DNA from: Pseudomonadota bacterium
GTDB lineage: Bacteria; Pseudomonadota; Gammaproteobacteria; Steroidobacterales; Steroidobacteraceae
Direction of reading: 5' to 3'
Length of the DNA: 64,000 nt
Assembly (NCBI GenBank): GCA_018241505.1
Contig: JAFEDS010000022.1
Coordinates: forward strand, 124,001-188,000
Of this stretch, positions 44,740 through 53,790 are shown one piece after another. Position 1 is the stretch's first letter. The number at the start of each line of letters is the position of its first letter. The notes under the pieces are model-generated. The model did not search any database, was not told where the DNA came from, and was given only the letters and a program-made list of their open reading frames with translations. A program made the translations under genes and the position numbers.

Positions 44740-45263
44740 AGAGCTACGGCTGGCTCGCGGAGTTTGCGACACCGGAGGATCTTCTCGGTGCCGCCAAGCG
44801 CGCCCGCGATGCCGGCTATCGCCGGATCGAAGCGTACTCGCCCTTCGCAGTAGAGGGACTGGCCGAGGTAGTAGGGTCTCATACCGATCGCATACCGCTC
44901 ATTACCTTGATCGGCGGAATCGTCGGAGGCGCGGGCGGCTACTTCATGGAGTGGTATTCCGCCGTCATCGACTACCCGATCAATCAGGGTGGCCGCCCCT
45001 ATCATAGCTGGCCGGCTTTCATCCCCGTGACATTCGAGCTGACGGTGTTGGGTGCAGCGCTGTTCGCGCTCGTGGGGATGCTGGCACTCAACGGGTTACC
45101 CAGGCTTTATCATCCGGTATTCAACGTCCCTGAATTCGAAATGGCCTCCCGCAGCCGCTTCTTCCTGTGCCTGCGCCATGACGATCGCCATCATGAGCGT
45201 GACGCGACCCAACAGTTCCTGTCGTCACTGAATCCGTTGTCCGTGAGCGAGGTGCCGCTATGA
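44736..45263 (+). CDS. actD: Alternative complex III subunit ActD (DUF3341)
   Basis: 175 residues. A cytoplasmic N-terminal domain (SYGWLAEFATPEDLLGAAKRARDAGYRRIEAYSPF) is followed by two membrane helices (about 55-70 and 100-120), and the C-terminus ends in the family-like FLSSLNP...VSEV. ActD is a structural membrane subunit packing against ActC. Overlaps of 4 bp on both sides keep it within the coupled operon. Confidence 0.93.
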   Translation: MKSYGWLAEFATPEDLLGAAKRARDAGYRRIEAYSPFAVEGLAEVVGSHTDRIPLITLIGGIVGGAGGYFMEWYSAVIDYPINQGGRPYHSWPAFIPVTFELTVLGAALFALVGMLALNGLPRLYHPVFNVPEFEMASRSRFFLCLRHDDRHHERDATQQFLSSLNPLSVSEVPL

Positions 45264-45847
45264 GGTGGCCTATGCGCCGGCTCGCGCTCGTCACTCTCAT
45301 TGCGCTTGGGGGCTGCGAGAAGCAGATGCAGGACATGTACGATCAGCCCCGCTACAAGCCGCTCGCGGCCAGCTCAATGTTTACTGATGGCGGCGCATCG
45401 CGACCTCCCGTGGCAGGGACCCAGGTGCACGCGCGGGGCACCTTCTCGGGCAGCTCGTCGGGGCGCGTCGGCACGGACACTGCTCAGCGGTGGTACCGCG
45501 ACGAGCTTGCCACCAGCAATCCCTATCCTGTCACTCTCAGCTTGCTGAAACGCGGACAGGACCGATTCAACATCTACTGCGCACCCTGCCACAGCCCGGT
45601 GGGCGACGGCGATGGGTTCATTGTGCACCGGGGATTTCCCGCGCCCCCCTCCTACCACATCGATCGGCTTCGAGAGGCGCCCGATCGCCACTTCTTCGAT
45701 GTCATGACGCACGGCTATGGAATCATGTATCCCTATGCCGATCGGGTCACGCCTCGGGATCGCTGGGCAATCGTGGCCTACATCCGCGCGCTGCAACTGA
45801 GTCAGCACGCACCCGCTTCCTCGTTGGATCGCGAGAGCCCGAAATGA
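45260..45847 (+). CDS. actE: Alternative complex III subunit ActE (mono-heme cytochrome c lipoprotein)
   Basis: 195 residues. Lipoprotein signal with lipobox LGGC (Cys19), then MYDQPRYKPLAAS, a typical ActE N-terminal stretch. A single heme c motif CAPCH lies at 107-111 with a likely Met ligand near HGYGIMYPYADRV. ActE is the periplasmic outlet that hands electrons on. Overlaps actD and actF by 4 bp each. Confidence 0.93.
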   Translation: MRWPMRRLALVTLIALGGCEKQMQDMYDQPRYKPLAASSMFTDGGASRPPVAGTQVHARGTFSGSSSGRVGTDTAQRWYRDELATSNPYPVTLSLLKRGQDRFNIYCAPCHSPVGDGDGFIVHRGFPAPPSYHIDRLREAPDRHFFDVMTHGYGIMYPYADRVTPRDRWAIVAYIRALQLSQHAPASSLDRESPK

Positions 45848-46926
45848 GCCGCGCGACTCGCTACACCTCGATTGCGGGCGCCTGTGCCGCTGTCATGGTC
45901 GCTGCCGGGTATGCCTTCAATCCCGCGGAGTTCCTCAGCTCATATCTGTTTGCTTTCCTGTTTTGCGTGGGCTTGTCGCTGGGAGCGATGGCGAATCTGA
46001 TGCTGCACGAGCTGACCGGCGGACGCTGGGGTCTGCCAATCCGCCGCCCGTGGACTGCCGCTACGCGCCTCGTGCCATTGAACATTGTGTTGTTTATTCC
46101 CTTGTTGTGCGGGCTGCCATTGGTCTATCACTGGGTTGGCTCGAGCGCGCCGGACGTGTCACTCAAACACTGGTGGCTGAACCGCCCGTTCTTCCTTGCT
46201 CGTGCTGCCGTCTACTTGCTGATCTGGGCGATCCTCGCCTGGCGCTGGCTGGCAGTCGCGGCCCGTACCGACGAAATGCGGCCGCCGGCGCTGCGGCGCT
46301 GGAGCGCGCTCGGCCTCATCCTTTACGGTCTGACCATGTCACTGGCGGCTGTCGACTGGATCATGTCCCTGATGCCGCAGTGGTATTCGACCACATTCGG
46401 CCTGCTCGTCGGTACATCCCAGATGCTCTCGGGGATGGCGCTCGGCGCGGCTGCGTGCGCCTTCTGGCCGGAAGCCCGCACCGACGCGGGGCGCCTCCAG
46501 GATTTCGGCAACCTGCTGCTCATGTACGTCATGAGCTGGGCCTACCTGGCCTTCACCCAGTACCTCATCATCTGGGCGGAAGACTTGCCGAAGGAGACGG
46601 CCTGGTTTATACCGCGCGTGCAGACGAGCTGGCGCTGGCTCACGCTGACTGTGCTCATTTTGCAGTTTGCCCTGCCTTTCGTACTGTTGCTGTCCCGTGT
46701 GGTGAAGCGCGCTCCCCGCTACCTCGGCCCTTTGGCGCTCTCTTTGCTGATCGGACAGCTTCTGTTCAATTTCTACCTCGTCATGCCCGTATTGAAACCT
46801 ACTGGCTTCCAGCTTGCGTGGAGCGATCCGTTGGTGGTGATCGCTGTCGTGGGCTTCTGGTTCGTTGCATGGGTACGCAATCTCAACACGCCGTTGTCGC
46901 ATGAATACGCCAACCCCCACCGGTGA
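45844..46926 (+). CDS. actF: Alternative complex III subunit ActF (NrfD-like membrane protein)
   Basis: 360 residues with about ten membrane helices, the second NrfD-like subunit of the complex. Features include LSLGAMANLMLHELTGGRWG, SLAAVDWIMSLMPQWYSTTFG and LLLMYVMSWAYLAFTQYLIIW. ActF pairs with ActC and may contribute to proton movement. The start is set by the ATGA overlap with actE; the frame stays open further upstream but without family similarity. Confidence 0.94.
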   Translation: MSRATRYTSIAGACAAVMVAAGYAFNPAEFLSSYLFAFLFCVGLSLGAMANLMLHELTGGRWGLPIRRPWTAATRLVPLNIVLFIPLLCGLPLVYHWVGSSAPDVSLKHWWLNRPFFLARAAVYLLIWAILAWRWLAVAARTDEMRPPALRRWSALGLILYGLTMSLAAVDWIMSLMPQWYSTTFGLLVGTSQMLSGMALGAAACAFWPEARTDAGRLQDFGNLLLMYVMSWAYLAFTQYLIIWAEDLPKETAWFIPRVQTSWRWLTLTVLILQFALPFVLLLSRVVKRAPRYLGPLALSLLIGQLLFNFYLVMPVLKPTGFQLAWSDPLVVIAVVGFWFVAWVRNLNTPLSHEYANPHR

Positions 46927-47227
46927 ACATCCGCAACAGGAGCCCGACGACCTGCGCCCTCGCGCGATTTTGCTCTGCGCAGCCGCGGTGGTCGGCATGG
47001 TGTTGGCGGCAGCGCTGTTGGCTCACTTGTTGACGCACGGCCCCAACGCGGCCCCGCCGACCCGACCCGCAAGCTACTTGACCAGCAATCCGGACGCTGA
47101 CATAACCAAGTATCAACAGGAGAAGCGTTCGCAACTGGAAGCACCCGGATGGGTGGACCAGGACCACTTTGCGCACATTCCGATTGAGCAGGCCATGCGG
47201 GAGCTGGCCGCTGGGAGCTCGAAATGA
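46901..47227 (+). CDS. Small single-span membrane protein of the act-cox cluster
   Basis: 108 residues. One membrane helix (about 22-44) with a short proline-rich cytoplasmic N-terminus, then a periplasmic tail of about 60 residues ending in QLEAPGWVDQDHFAHIPIEQAMREL. No cysteine or heme motif is seen in the tail. The position between actF and the SCO gene, and the IPI-x-x-AM ending that I associate with small proteins of such clusters, suggest an accessory or assembly role. The ATG lies 26 bp inside actF. Confidence 0.75.
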   Translation: MNTPTPTGEHPQQEPDDLRPRAILLCAAAVVGMVLAAALLAHLLTHGPNAAPPTRPASYLTSNPDADITKYQQEKRSQLEAPGWVDQDHFAHIPIEQAMRELAAGSSK

Positions 47228-47985
47228 ACCCCCGGATCGCAGGGCTCGCCGCGATACTGCTCTGTCTCGCCACGCCGTTGCAGGCAGCAGTGACGAACGT
47301 GGGATGGGATCAGCACACAGGCACCCTGCTACCTCTGCAACTTCATTTTCGCGACGAGTCAAATCACGCGGTGGTGCTGGGCAAGTATTTCAACCGGACG
47401 CCCGTGGTACTGGTACTGACCTATTTCTCCTGCCCGGAGCTGTGCCCAATGGTCCTGCAAGGCGTGCAGGAATCCCTCCGCAGCACCGGACTCGAGCCCG
47501 GCCGCGACTACCAACTCCTGGCCGTCAGCATCGATCCGCGCGACACGCCCGCGGAAGCCCGGCAAAAGATGGCTGAGTTGCTGAAATTCGCACCCCTGCG
47601 GCTAGCCACGCATTTCCTGACGGCACCGGACAACTCAGCCGCCGTCCTCGCGCATGTTCTCGGCCTGCGCTACGCCTTTGACTCCGAGCACGGTCAATTC
47701 GCGCACGCGGCCGGATTCACAGTGGTGAACAGCCATGGGCGTATCAGTCAATACCTGTTTGGTGTTCGCTACCCGGCCGGGACCGTACGAACCGCCCTGA
47801 TTGATGCAGGCCGCGGTCGCATCGACGCCTATGCCGATCAACTGCTGCTGTTGTGTTATCACTTCGACCCCCTGCTTGGCCGATACAGCCTTGCGATCCT
47901 GACCGGGTTCCGCGTTGCAGGCGTGCTCGCCCTGTTGCTGGGTGCACTCGGTTGGTGGCGCCTGTCGCATGCGAGAAGGCCATGA
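47224..47985 (+). CDS. SCO1/SenC-type copper chaperone for cytochrome oxidase
   Basis: 253 residues. Signal peptide (1-21), thioredoxin-like domain with the copper-binding CPELC (Cys70, Cys74) and distal His161 (QFAHAAGF), then an extra C-terminal membrane helix (about 226-246). SCO proteins deliver copper to, or reduce the cysteines of, the CuA centre in subunit II, whose gene follows with a 4-bp overlap. The C-terminal anchor differs from the usual N-terminally anchored SCO but is common in act-cox clusters. Confidence 0.93.
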   Translation: MNPRIAGLAAILLCLATPLQAAVTNVGWDQHTGTLLPLQLHFRDESNHAVVLGKYFNRTPVVLVLTYFSCPELCPMVLQGVQESLRSTGLEPGRDYQLLAVSIDPRDTPAEARQKMAELLKFAPLRLATHFLTAPDNSAAVLAHVLGLRYAFDSEHGQFAHAAGFTVVNSHGRISQYLFGVRYPAGTVRTALIDAGRGRIDAYADQLLLLCYHFDPLLGRYSLAILTGFRVAGVLALLLGALGWWRLSHARRP

Positions 47986-48917
47986 CCTACAACATGGATG
48001 CAGCACTACGTTCGGCATCCACGCTGGGTACAAAGGTGGATGCGCTGTTCCTGACGATGCTCGGCATCACGGGGATAGTCGCGGTCGGCGTCGCCGTGCT
48101 GATTGTCCTGTTCGCGATCCGCTACCGGCACGGTTCGAAGGCAGATCGCTCGCATCCACCCACGCGCGTGCGCTGGGTCGAGATCACCTGGACGACCACA
48201 CCGCTGGCGATCTTCCTGGTCATTTTTTTCTGGTCGAGCGAGGTGTTCACCCAGTTTCATCGGCCGCCCGACAACGCGCTGCGCATCCATGTCCTGGCCA
48301 AACAGTGGATGTGGAAGCTCGAACATGCCAACGGCCGGCGTGAGATCGATGAGCTGCACGTGCCGCTGGGTGAACCGGTCGAGCTGATCATGACTTCACA
48401 GGATGTCATCCACAGTTTCTTTGTGCCGGCTTTTCGTGTGAAGCAGGATGTCGTGCCGGGCCGCTATACCAACCTGTGGTTCACGGCCACACGAGCGGGA
48501 CGTTTCGATCTGGAATGCGCGGAGTATTGCGGCACCGAGCACGCGAGGATGCACGGCGCGATCATAGTGATGCGTCCTGTCGAGTTTGCCGACTGGCTTG
48601 CGGCCGGTACGGCGCAGCCCGGACTGGCTTCGCGCGGTTTCGATCTGTATCGCCGCGTTGGCTGCAGTGGTTGCCACGAACCCACCTCCACCGTCCATGC
48701 GCCGGATCTCACAGGATTGTTCGGCAATCCGGTCCATCTCGCCGACGGCAGTAGGGTCGTTGCGGATGAGAACTATATCCGCGATTCCATCCTGCAGCCG
48801 CAGAAACAGATCGTCGCCGGATTCGATCCTGTGATGCCTTCGTTTCAAGGCCAGCTCAGTGAGGATGATCTGATCGCACTCATTGCGTTCATTCAATCGC
48901 GAGGCAATGCGCCATGA
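47982..48917 (+). CDS. coxB: caa3-type cytochrome c oxidase subunit II with fused cytochrome c domain
   Basis: 311 residues. Two N-terminal membrane helices, then the cupredoxin domain with the full CuA ligand set: His144, Cys179, Glu181, Cys183, His187 and Met190 ([13 protein letters not shown]). A fused cytochrome c domain follows with CSGCH (228-232), which defines caa3 oxidases. The heme domain would accept electrons from ActE/ActA and pass them to CuA. Coupled to SCO and coxA by 4-bp overlaps. Confidence 0.96.
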   Translation: MTYNMDAALRSASTLGTKVDALFLTMLGITGIVAVGVAVLIVLFAIRYRHGSKADRSHPPTRVRWVEITWTTTPLAIFLVIFFWSSEVFTQFHRPPDNALRIHVLAKQWMWKLEHANGRREIDELHVPLGEPVELIMTSQDVIHSFFVPAFRVKQDVVPGRYTNLWFTATRAGRFDLECAEYCGTEHARMHGAIIVMRPVEFADWLAAGTAQPGLASRGFDLYRRVGCSGCHEPTSTVHAPDLTGLFGNPVHLADGSRVVADENYIRDSILQPQKQIVAGFDPVMPSFQGQLSEDDLIALIAFIQSRGNAP

Positions 48918-50551
48918 TTGAAACCGCGCTCCCCGCCAGCTCCTTTCACGAGGCCAGTTACCTTCGGGAAGGGTTCACGCTGCGCTCCTGGCTGCTCACG
49001 CGGGATCACAAGCGCATTGCCCTGCTCTACATGATTTCGATTACCGGCTTCTTCTTTATTGGCGGTGCCGCCGCCACCCTGATGCGACTCGAGCTGATGA
49101 CACCGGCCGGGGACCTGGTAAGCGCCGAGACCTACAACCGCTTGTTCACGGTCCACGGCGTCATCATGGTCTGGTTCTTTCTCATTCCCTCGATACCCGC
49201 CACCCTGGGCAATTTCCTGATTCCTCTCATGATCGGCGCGCGCGAAGTGGCCTTTCCGCGCCTGAATCTGGCGAGTTGGTACATCTACACGCTTGGCGGC
49301 CTGTTCGTGGTCGCAACTCTGATTGCCGGTGGTGTTGACACAGGCTGGACCTTCTACACGCCGTTTTCGACGCTGTTCTCCAACTCCAACGTGATACTCG
49401 CCGTCGCGGGTGTTTTCGTCGTTGGTTTCTCATCCATCCTGACGGGGCTCAACTTCATCGTGACCGTACACCGGATGCGCGCCCCGGGGATGACGTGGTT
49501 CAGACTTCCCCTGTTTGTGTGGGCGCACTACGCAACCAGCGCGATCCTGGTACTCGCCACCCCCGTGCTGGCCATGACATTGTGCCTCATTGCGTTCGAA
49601 CGCATCACCCACATCGGGATCTTCGATCCCGCCCTGGGCGGCGATCCGCTGTTGTTTCAGCATCTGTTCTGGTTCTACTCGCATCCTGCCGTCTACATCA
49701 TGGTGCTGCCGGCCATGGGAGTCGCAAGCGAAATTATTCCGTGCTTCGCCCGCAAGCCGGTCTTCGGTTACCGCATGATGGCGTACGCCATTCTCGGCAT
49801 TGCCGTGATCGGCTTTCTGGTCTGGGGACACCATATGTTTGTGTCCGGCCAGAGCGTTTACGCCAGCGTCGCTTTCTCGCTTCTGAGCTACCTGGTCGCC
49901 ATTCCATCCGCCATCAAGGTCTTCAACTGGACCGCGACTCTTTACAAGGGCTCCATCACCTGCTCGGCACCCATGCTGTATGCGCTCGGGTTCGTCGGCC
50001 TGTTCACCATTGGCGGGCTGACCGGGTTGTTTCTGGCCGCGGCGGCGCTCGATGTGCACCTGACCGACACCTATTTCGTAGTGGCCCACTTTCACTACAT
50101 CATGGTGGGGGGCACGGTCATGGCCTATCTCGGAGCGTTGCATTTCTGGTGGCCCAAAATCACGGGCCGGATGTATCCCGAAGTGTGGGGCCGTATTGCC
50201 GCGGTTGTGATTTTCATCGGCTTCAATCTCACGTTTTTTCCGCAATACCTGCTGGGTGCCTGGGGCATGCCACGGCGATATCACGAGTACGCCCCGCAGT
50301 TCCAATTGCTCAACGAGATCTCCTCATCGGGAGCTGCCATCCTGGGACTGGGCTATCTGCTGCCGCTGGTCTATCTCACCTGGTCGATGCTGCACGGCGC
50401 GCGCGCACGCGACAACCCGTGGAGCGCAACCGGGCTCGAGTGGCAGACACCCTCTCCGCCTCCCCAACACAACTTCGACTCGAATCCGCAGGTGGACCGA
50501 GGGCCCTACTGCTATCAGCCGGCCGCCGAGACAGCGGAGCCACCGGCATGA
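48914..50551 (+). CDS. coxA: caa3-type cytochrome c oxidase subunit I (heme-copper, type A2)
   Basis: 545 residues with 12 helices. Heme and copper ligands are His81, His257, His306/His307, His392 and His394. The cross-linked His-Tyr pair lies in YSHPAVY (255-261), which lacks the Glu of the A1 motif GHPEVY and carries the Tyr-Ser pair that defines the A2 subtype. The K-channel Lys335 (IKVFNW) is present. At the D-channel entrance the usual Asp is Glu111 ([10 protein letters not shown]). Reduces oxygen to water and pumps protons. Confidence 0.97.
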   Translation: MIETALPASSFHEASYLREGFTLRSWLLTRDHKRIALLYMISITGFFFIGGAAATLMRLELMTPAGDLVSAETYNRLFTVHGVIMVWFFLIPSIPATLGNFLIPLMIGAREVAFPRLNLASWYIYTLGGLFVVATLIAGGVDTGWTFYTPFSTLFSNSNVILAVAGVFVVGFSSILTGLNFIVTVHRMRAPGMTWFRLPLFVWAHYATSAILVLATPVLAMTLCLIAFERITHIGIFDPALGGDPLLFQHLFWFYSHPAVYIMVLPAMGVASEIIPCFARKPVFGYRMMAYAILGIAVIGFLVWGHHMFVSGQSVYASVAFSLLSYLVAIPSAIKVFNWTATLYKGSITCSAPMLYALGFVGLFTIGGLTGLFLAAAALDVHLTDTYFVVAHFHYIMVGGTVMAYLGALHFWWPKITGRMYPEVWGRIAAVVIFIGFNLTFFPQYLLGAWGMPRRYHEYAPQFQLLNEISSSGAAILGLGYLLPLVYLTWSMLHGARARDNPWSATGLEWQTPSPPPQHNFDSNPQVDRGPYCYQPAAETAEPPA

Positions 50552-51180
50552 ACGTCGTTGCGGAGCAATTTGCGAGCGCCGCGCGCCAGCGCCAGTCCGC
50601 GGAGCTGGGAATGTGGGTATTCCTGTCCACGGAGATCATGTTCTTTGCCCCTCTGTTCCTGGGATACACATACGGGCGCTGGGCGCTCGCGGACAGCTTC
50701 GGGGCCGCCAGTCAGCATACGGATGTTGTGATTGGAACCGCCAACACCGTCATCCTGCTCACGAGCAGCCTGTTTATGGCCCTGGCCGTCCGAGCGGCCA
50801 AGCTGGGGCAGCGTCGCCCGTGCGTCACGCTTCTCAGTATAACCGGGGTGCTGGGTCTCACCTTCCTGGCGCTCAAGGGGCTCGAATACTACGGCGAGTG
50901 GCGCGAGCATCTCGTGCCCTGGCTGGACTTCCACTTCGATCCCGCCAGGCGCGGTGGGGCGGAGCTGTTCTATTTCCTGTACTTCGGCGCGACGGGCCTG
51001 CACGCCATCCACCTGAGCATAGGCGTCACAATCGTCTTCATCTTCGCGGTACGGGTCAGTCGCCAGGGTATTGCCCGGCTGGGGAACCAACTGGAGATCG
51101 GTGCACTGTACTGGCATTTCGTCGACAGCATCTGGGTGCTGCTGTACCCCATGATCTACCTCGTGGAGCGCCACGGATGA
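50548..51180 (+). CDS. coxC: Cytochrome c oxidase subunit III
   Basis: 210 residues with five membrane helices ([20 protein letters not shown] at the first; [35 protein letters not shown] at the last). The five-helix form is usual for caa3/cyoC-type subunit III. The start is fixed by the ATGA overlap with coxA; upstream sequence in the same frame is not similar to the family. Confidence 0.95.
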   Translation: MNVVAEQFASAARQRQSAELGMWVFLSTEIMFFAPLFLGYTYGRWALADSFGAASQHTDVVIGTANTVILLTSSLFMALAVRAAKLGQRRPCVTLLSITGVLGLTFLALKGLEYYGEWREHLVPWLDFHFDPARRGGAELFYFLYFGATGLHAIHLSIGVTIVFIFAVRVSRQGIARLGNQLEIGALYWHFVDSIWVLLYPMIYLVERHG

Positions 51181-51506
51181 GCTCCCTCAAATCCCTGCTC
51201 GCCGTGTGGTTGGGTTTGATGCTTCTACTCGCATTGACGACGGCGAGCTCGTACCTGTCATTGGGGGTCGGCAACACCATCATCAATCTGGTCATCGCAT
51301 TCATGAAGATCGGGCTCATTGTGTGTTTCTTCATGCACCTGCCCCGTGCCGACGTCGCGGTTCGCCTGACGGCGGCGGCAACCCTGTTGTTCCTGTTCTT
51401 CATGGGCTTTCTCATTTTCGGCGATCTGCTGACACGCCACCCGCGGCGGGCACCTTGGACGGCGCCGGCTGAGTCGGTCGGTGGACCCTATTGGGGCAAC
51501 CCATGA
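51177..51506 (+). CDS. coxD: Cytochrome oxidase subunit IV (caa3/CyoD type)
   Basis: 109 residues with three membrane helices: about 7-27, 35-55 (INLVIAFMKIGLIVCFFMHL) and 65-85. The FMKIGLIVCFFMHL stretch is typical of prokaryotic subunit IV, which stabilises the oxidase. It overlaps coxC upstream and the debranching-type enzyme gene downstream, each by 4 bp. Confidence 0.93.
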   Translation: MSSLKSLLAVWLGLMLLLALTTASSYLSLGVGNTIINLVIAFMKIGLIVCFFMHLPRADVAVRLTAAATLLFLFFMGFLIFGDLLTRHPRRAPWTAPAESVGGPYWGNP

Positions 51507-53785
51507 ACCGGCTCGACCGCAGGTTGATACGCTTGCGGCCGCGCGCAACGGCCCTGCACGTCAGCCACGACCGTACCGTATTGGTTCTCGCGCGTAACGG
51601 GTTCATTCACCCGGACGAACATGAAGGACTGTTCGTGGACGAGACACGTCTGCTATCGCGCTACGACTGCCGGATTGACGGGCACGCGCTGTTGCCGGTA
51701 GCCCTGTCGAATGTGGCACAACATAGCTGGCTCGGCTACTACATCATCGCGCCGCCTGGCGCCGGCCATGGGCGCGGCAACATCTTCTCCCCCGCAAAGC
51801 CTGCGCAACAGACTATTGAAGTACGCATTTCGCGATTCGTCGGCGAAGGCATGCACGAGGATCTCGATCTGACCAACTTCACGCAGCGTGCAGTCTCCGT
51901 ACAACTGGCGCTGACGATTGACGCAGACTTTGCCGACCAGCAGGAGATTCCGAAGTCATCCAAGCAACACGGCCAACGCACGTGTGAATGGGTTGAGAGT
52001 CGTCGGGAGCTGACGTTCGACTACCGGGCCGAGCATTCGTACGTGAACCAGAGCGAGCGCGGTGTTGCATCCCTGCATCGCGGGCTCACGTTGCGAGTCA
52101 CGAATGCAGACTCCCCACCCGAATTTCACGACGGTCGGATTGTCTTCACCGTGAATCTTGCGCCGCACGGTCACTGGCACACGTGCCTGCAATGGCTGCC
52201 GTTCATTGATGGCCAATCATTGCAACCGTGTTACGGCTGTCACTGCTTCGAGGCAAGCAGCGCACTTTTCCTGGAGGAAGCCACCGACTTCTCGACGCTG
52301 GCCGGCCACACCCTGCAACACACAGTGATCGAGACATTGCAGCAAGGCAAGCGGGATCTGGCAGCGCTGCGTTTTCATCACCATGATTCGAATGAGCGTA
52401 ACTGGACGGTAGCTGCAGGAATACCTTTGTATGTCTCTTTGTTCGGCCGGGACACGCTGACGACAGGCTGGGAGGCGGCGCTGCTCGGACCCGAGCTCAT
52501 GCGCGGAGCATTGACAGCGCTGGCCCGCACGCAAGGCACCGAGGAGAACGACTGGCGCGATGAACAACCCGGTCGCATGTTGCATGAAGCGCACCGGGGT
52601 CCGCAGGCCACCCTCAACTTCAATCCGAAAGGGCGTGACTACTGCTCGGTGACGACATCCAACTTCTATCCCTTCGTACTGGCGCAGTTGTGGCATTGGA
52701 CCGGCCGCAAGGAGGAGGTCGCTCCCTATATCGAGCCTGCGATGCGTGCTCTGCAATGGTTGAAGGCCGCGGATCTCGACCAGGATGGCTTCGTCGAATA
52801 TCAGACCCGCTCCACCCAGGGTGCCCGCAATCAGTCCTGGAAAGACTCGAACGATGCCATGGTGTACGAGGACGGCAGCCAGGTGCCAACACCGATCGCG
52901 ACCTGCGAGGAACAGGGCATCCTGTATGCGGCCAAGCTCAATATGGCCGAGGTCCTCTGGTGGTTCGACCGCAAGGACGAAGCGACGCAGTTGCATCACG
53001 AGGCCATTGAGCTCAAGCAACGCTTCAATGAAGCCTACTGGGTGCCCGAGCTCGACTGCTTCGCCATGGCGCTCGATCCCGACAAGCGGCCGGTGCGCTC
53101 AATTGCCTCGAATCCCATTCACTGCGTGGTGACCGGGATTGCCGAGCGGGAGTTGGCGCTGCGCACGCTCGATCGCATGTTTGCAGCCGATATGTTTTCC
53201 GGTTGGGGCATCCGGACCTTGTCGGCACAGCACCCGGCCTACGACCCCTACTCCTACCATCGCGGTTCCGTGTGGCCGGTCGAGCATGGTCCGTTCGCGG
53301 TGGCCCTGTACCGCTATGGCCAACACGAACGCGTGCACCAGCTTTGCCAGGCGCAATTCGAGCTGGCATCCCTGTTCGATTTCTGCCGTTTACCGGAATG
53401 CGTGAGCGGCCATCCGCGCGATGAGGCTCACCCTTTTCCAGCGCTCTATCCGGATGCCAATTCCCCGCAGGCCTGGTCCGCGAGCACGCCGCTCACCCTG
53501 GTCCAGGTGTTGTTGGGCCTACAGCCCTTCGCACCTCTGAACATGTTGTTTATTGACCCGCAATTGCCCGAGTGGTTGCCACAATTCACTCTGCACCGGC
53601 TGCGGGTGGCCGACGCGATCATCAGCATCCGTTTTTTTCGCACTGCCAGTGGCCGCAGCGACTATGAGATTTGCGAACAGCGGGGCACGCTGCACGTGAT
53701 CCGGCAACCGAGCCCCTGGTCGCTCACTGCCACTGTACCGGAGCGCCTGCGCGATCTATTGGAGGGCTTTCTGCCCGGCAAATGA
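51503..53785 (+). CDS. Glycogen-debranching-type enzyme (amylo-alpha-1,6-glucosidase-like)
   Basis: 760 residues, no signal peptide. The N-terminal domain (GDE_N_bis pattern: GLFVDETRLLSRYDCRIDG, near 32-50) is followed by an (alpha/alpha)6 barrel with LFGRDTLTTGWEAAL (from about 313), DGFVEYQT...NQSWKDSNDAM and DPYSYHRGSVWPVEHGPFAVAL. These match debranching/trehalase-like glucosidases; Asp in KDSNDAM is a candidate catalytic residue. It presumably releases glucose units from a branched alpha-glucan in the cytoplasm. It is the last of the 18 coupled genes, an odd partner for an oxidase. Confidence 0.88.
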   Translation: MNRLDRRLIRLRPRATALHVSHDRTVLVLARNGFIHPDEHEGLFVDETRLLSRYDCRIDGHALLPVALSNVAQHSWLGYYIIAPPGAGHGRGNIFSPAKPAQQTIEVRISRFVGEGMHEDLDLTNFTQRAVSVQLALTIDADFADQQEIPKSSKQHGQRTCEWVESRRELTFDYRAEHSYVNQSERGVASLHRGLTLRVTNADSPPEFHDGRIVFTVNLAPHGHWHTCLQWLPFIDGQSLQPCYGCHCFEASSALFLEEATDFSTLAGHTLQHTVIETLQQGKRDLAALRFHHHDSNERNWTVAAGIPLYVSLFGRDTLTTGWEAALLGPELMRGALTALARTQGTEENDWRDEQPGRMLHEAHRGPQATLNFNPKGRDYCSVTTSNFYPFVLAQLWHWTGRKEEVAPYIEPAMRALQWLKAADLDQDGFVEYQTRSTQGARNQSWKDSNDAMVYEDGSQVPTPIATCEEQGILYAAKLNMAEVLWWFDRKDEATQLHHEAIELKQRFNEAYWVPELDCFAMALDPDKRPVRSIASNPIHCVVTGIAERELALRTLDRMFAADMFSGWGIRTLSAQHPAYDPYSYHRGSVWPVEHGPFAVALYRYGQHERVHQLCQAQFELASLFDFCRLPECVSGHPRDEAHPFPALYPDANSPQAWSASTPLTLVQVLLGLQPFAPLNMLFIDPQLPEWLPQFTLHRLRVADAIISIRFFRTASGRSDYEICEQRGTLHVIRQPSPWSLTATVPERLRDLLEGFLPGK

Positions 53786-53790
53786 GGTAA

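Noticed and set aside
49495-50547. Long upstream extension of the coxC frame across coxA
   Set aside because: The coxA frame is unmistakable here, and the ATGA overlap at 50548 gives the normal subunit III start.
39908-51506. Alternative complex III plus caa3 oxidase as a new respiratory complex
   Set aside because: The ActABCDEF-SCO-CoxBACD set is a described system. Only its fusion to flanking sugar-oxidation genes is treated as noteworthy.
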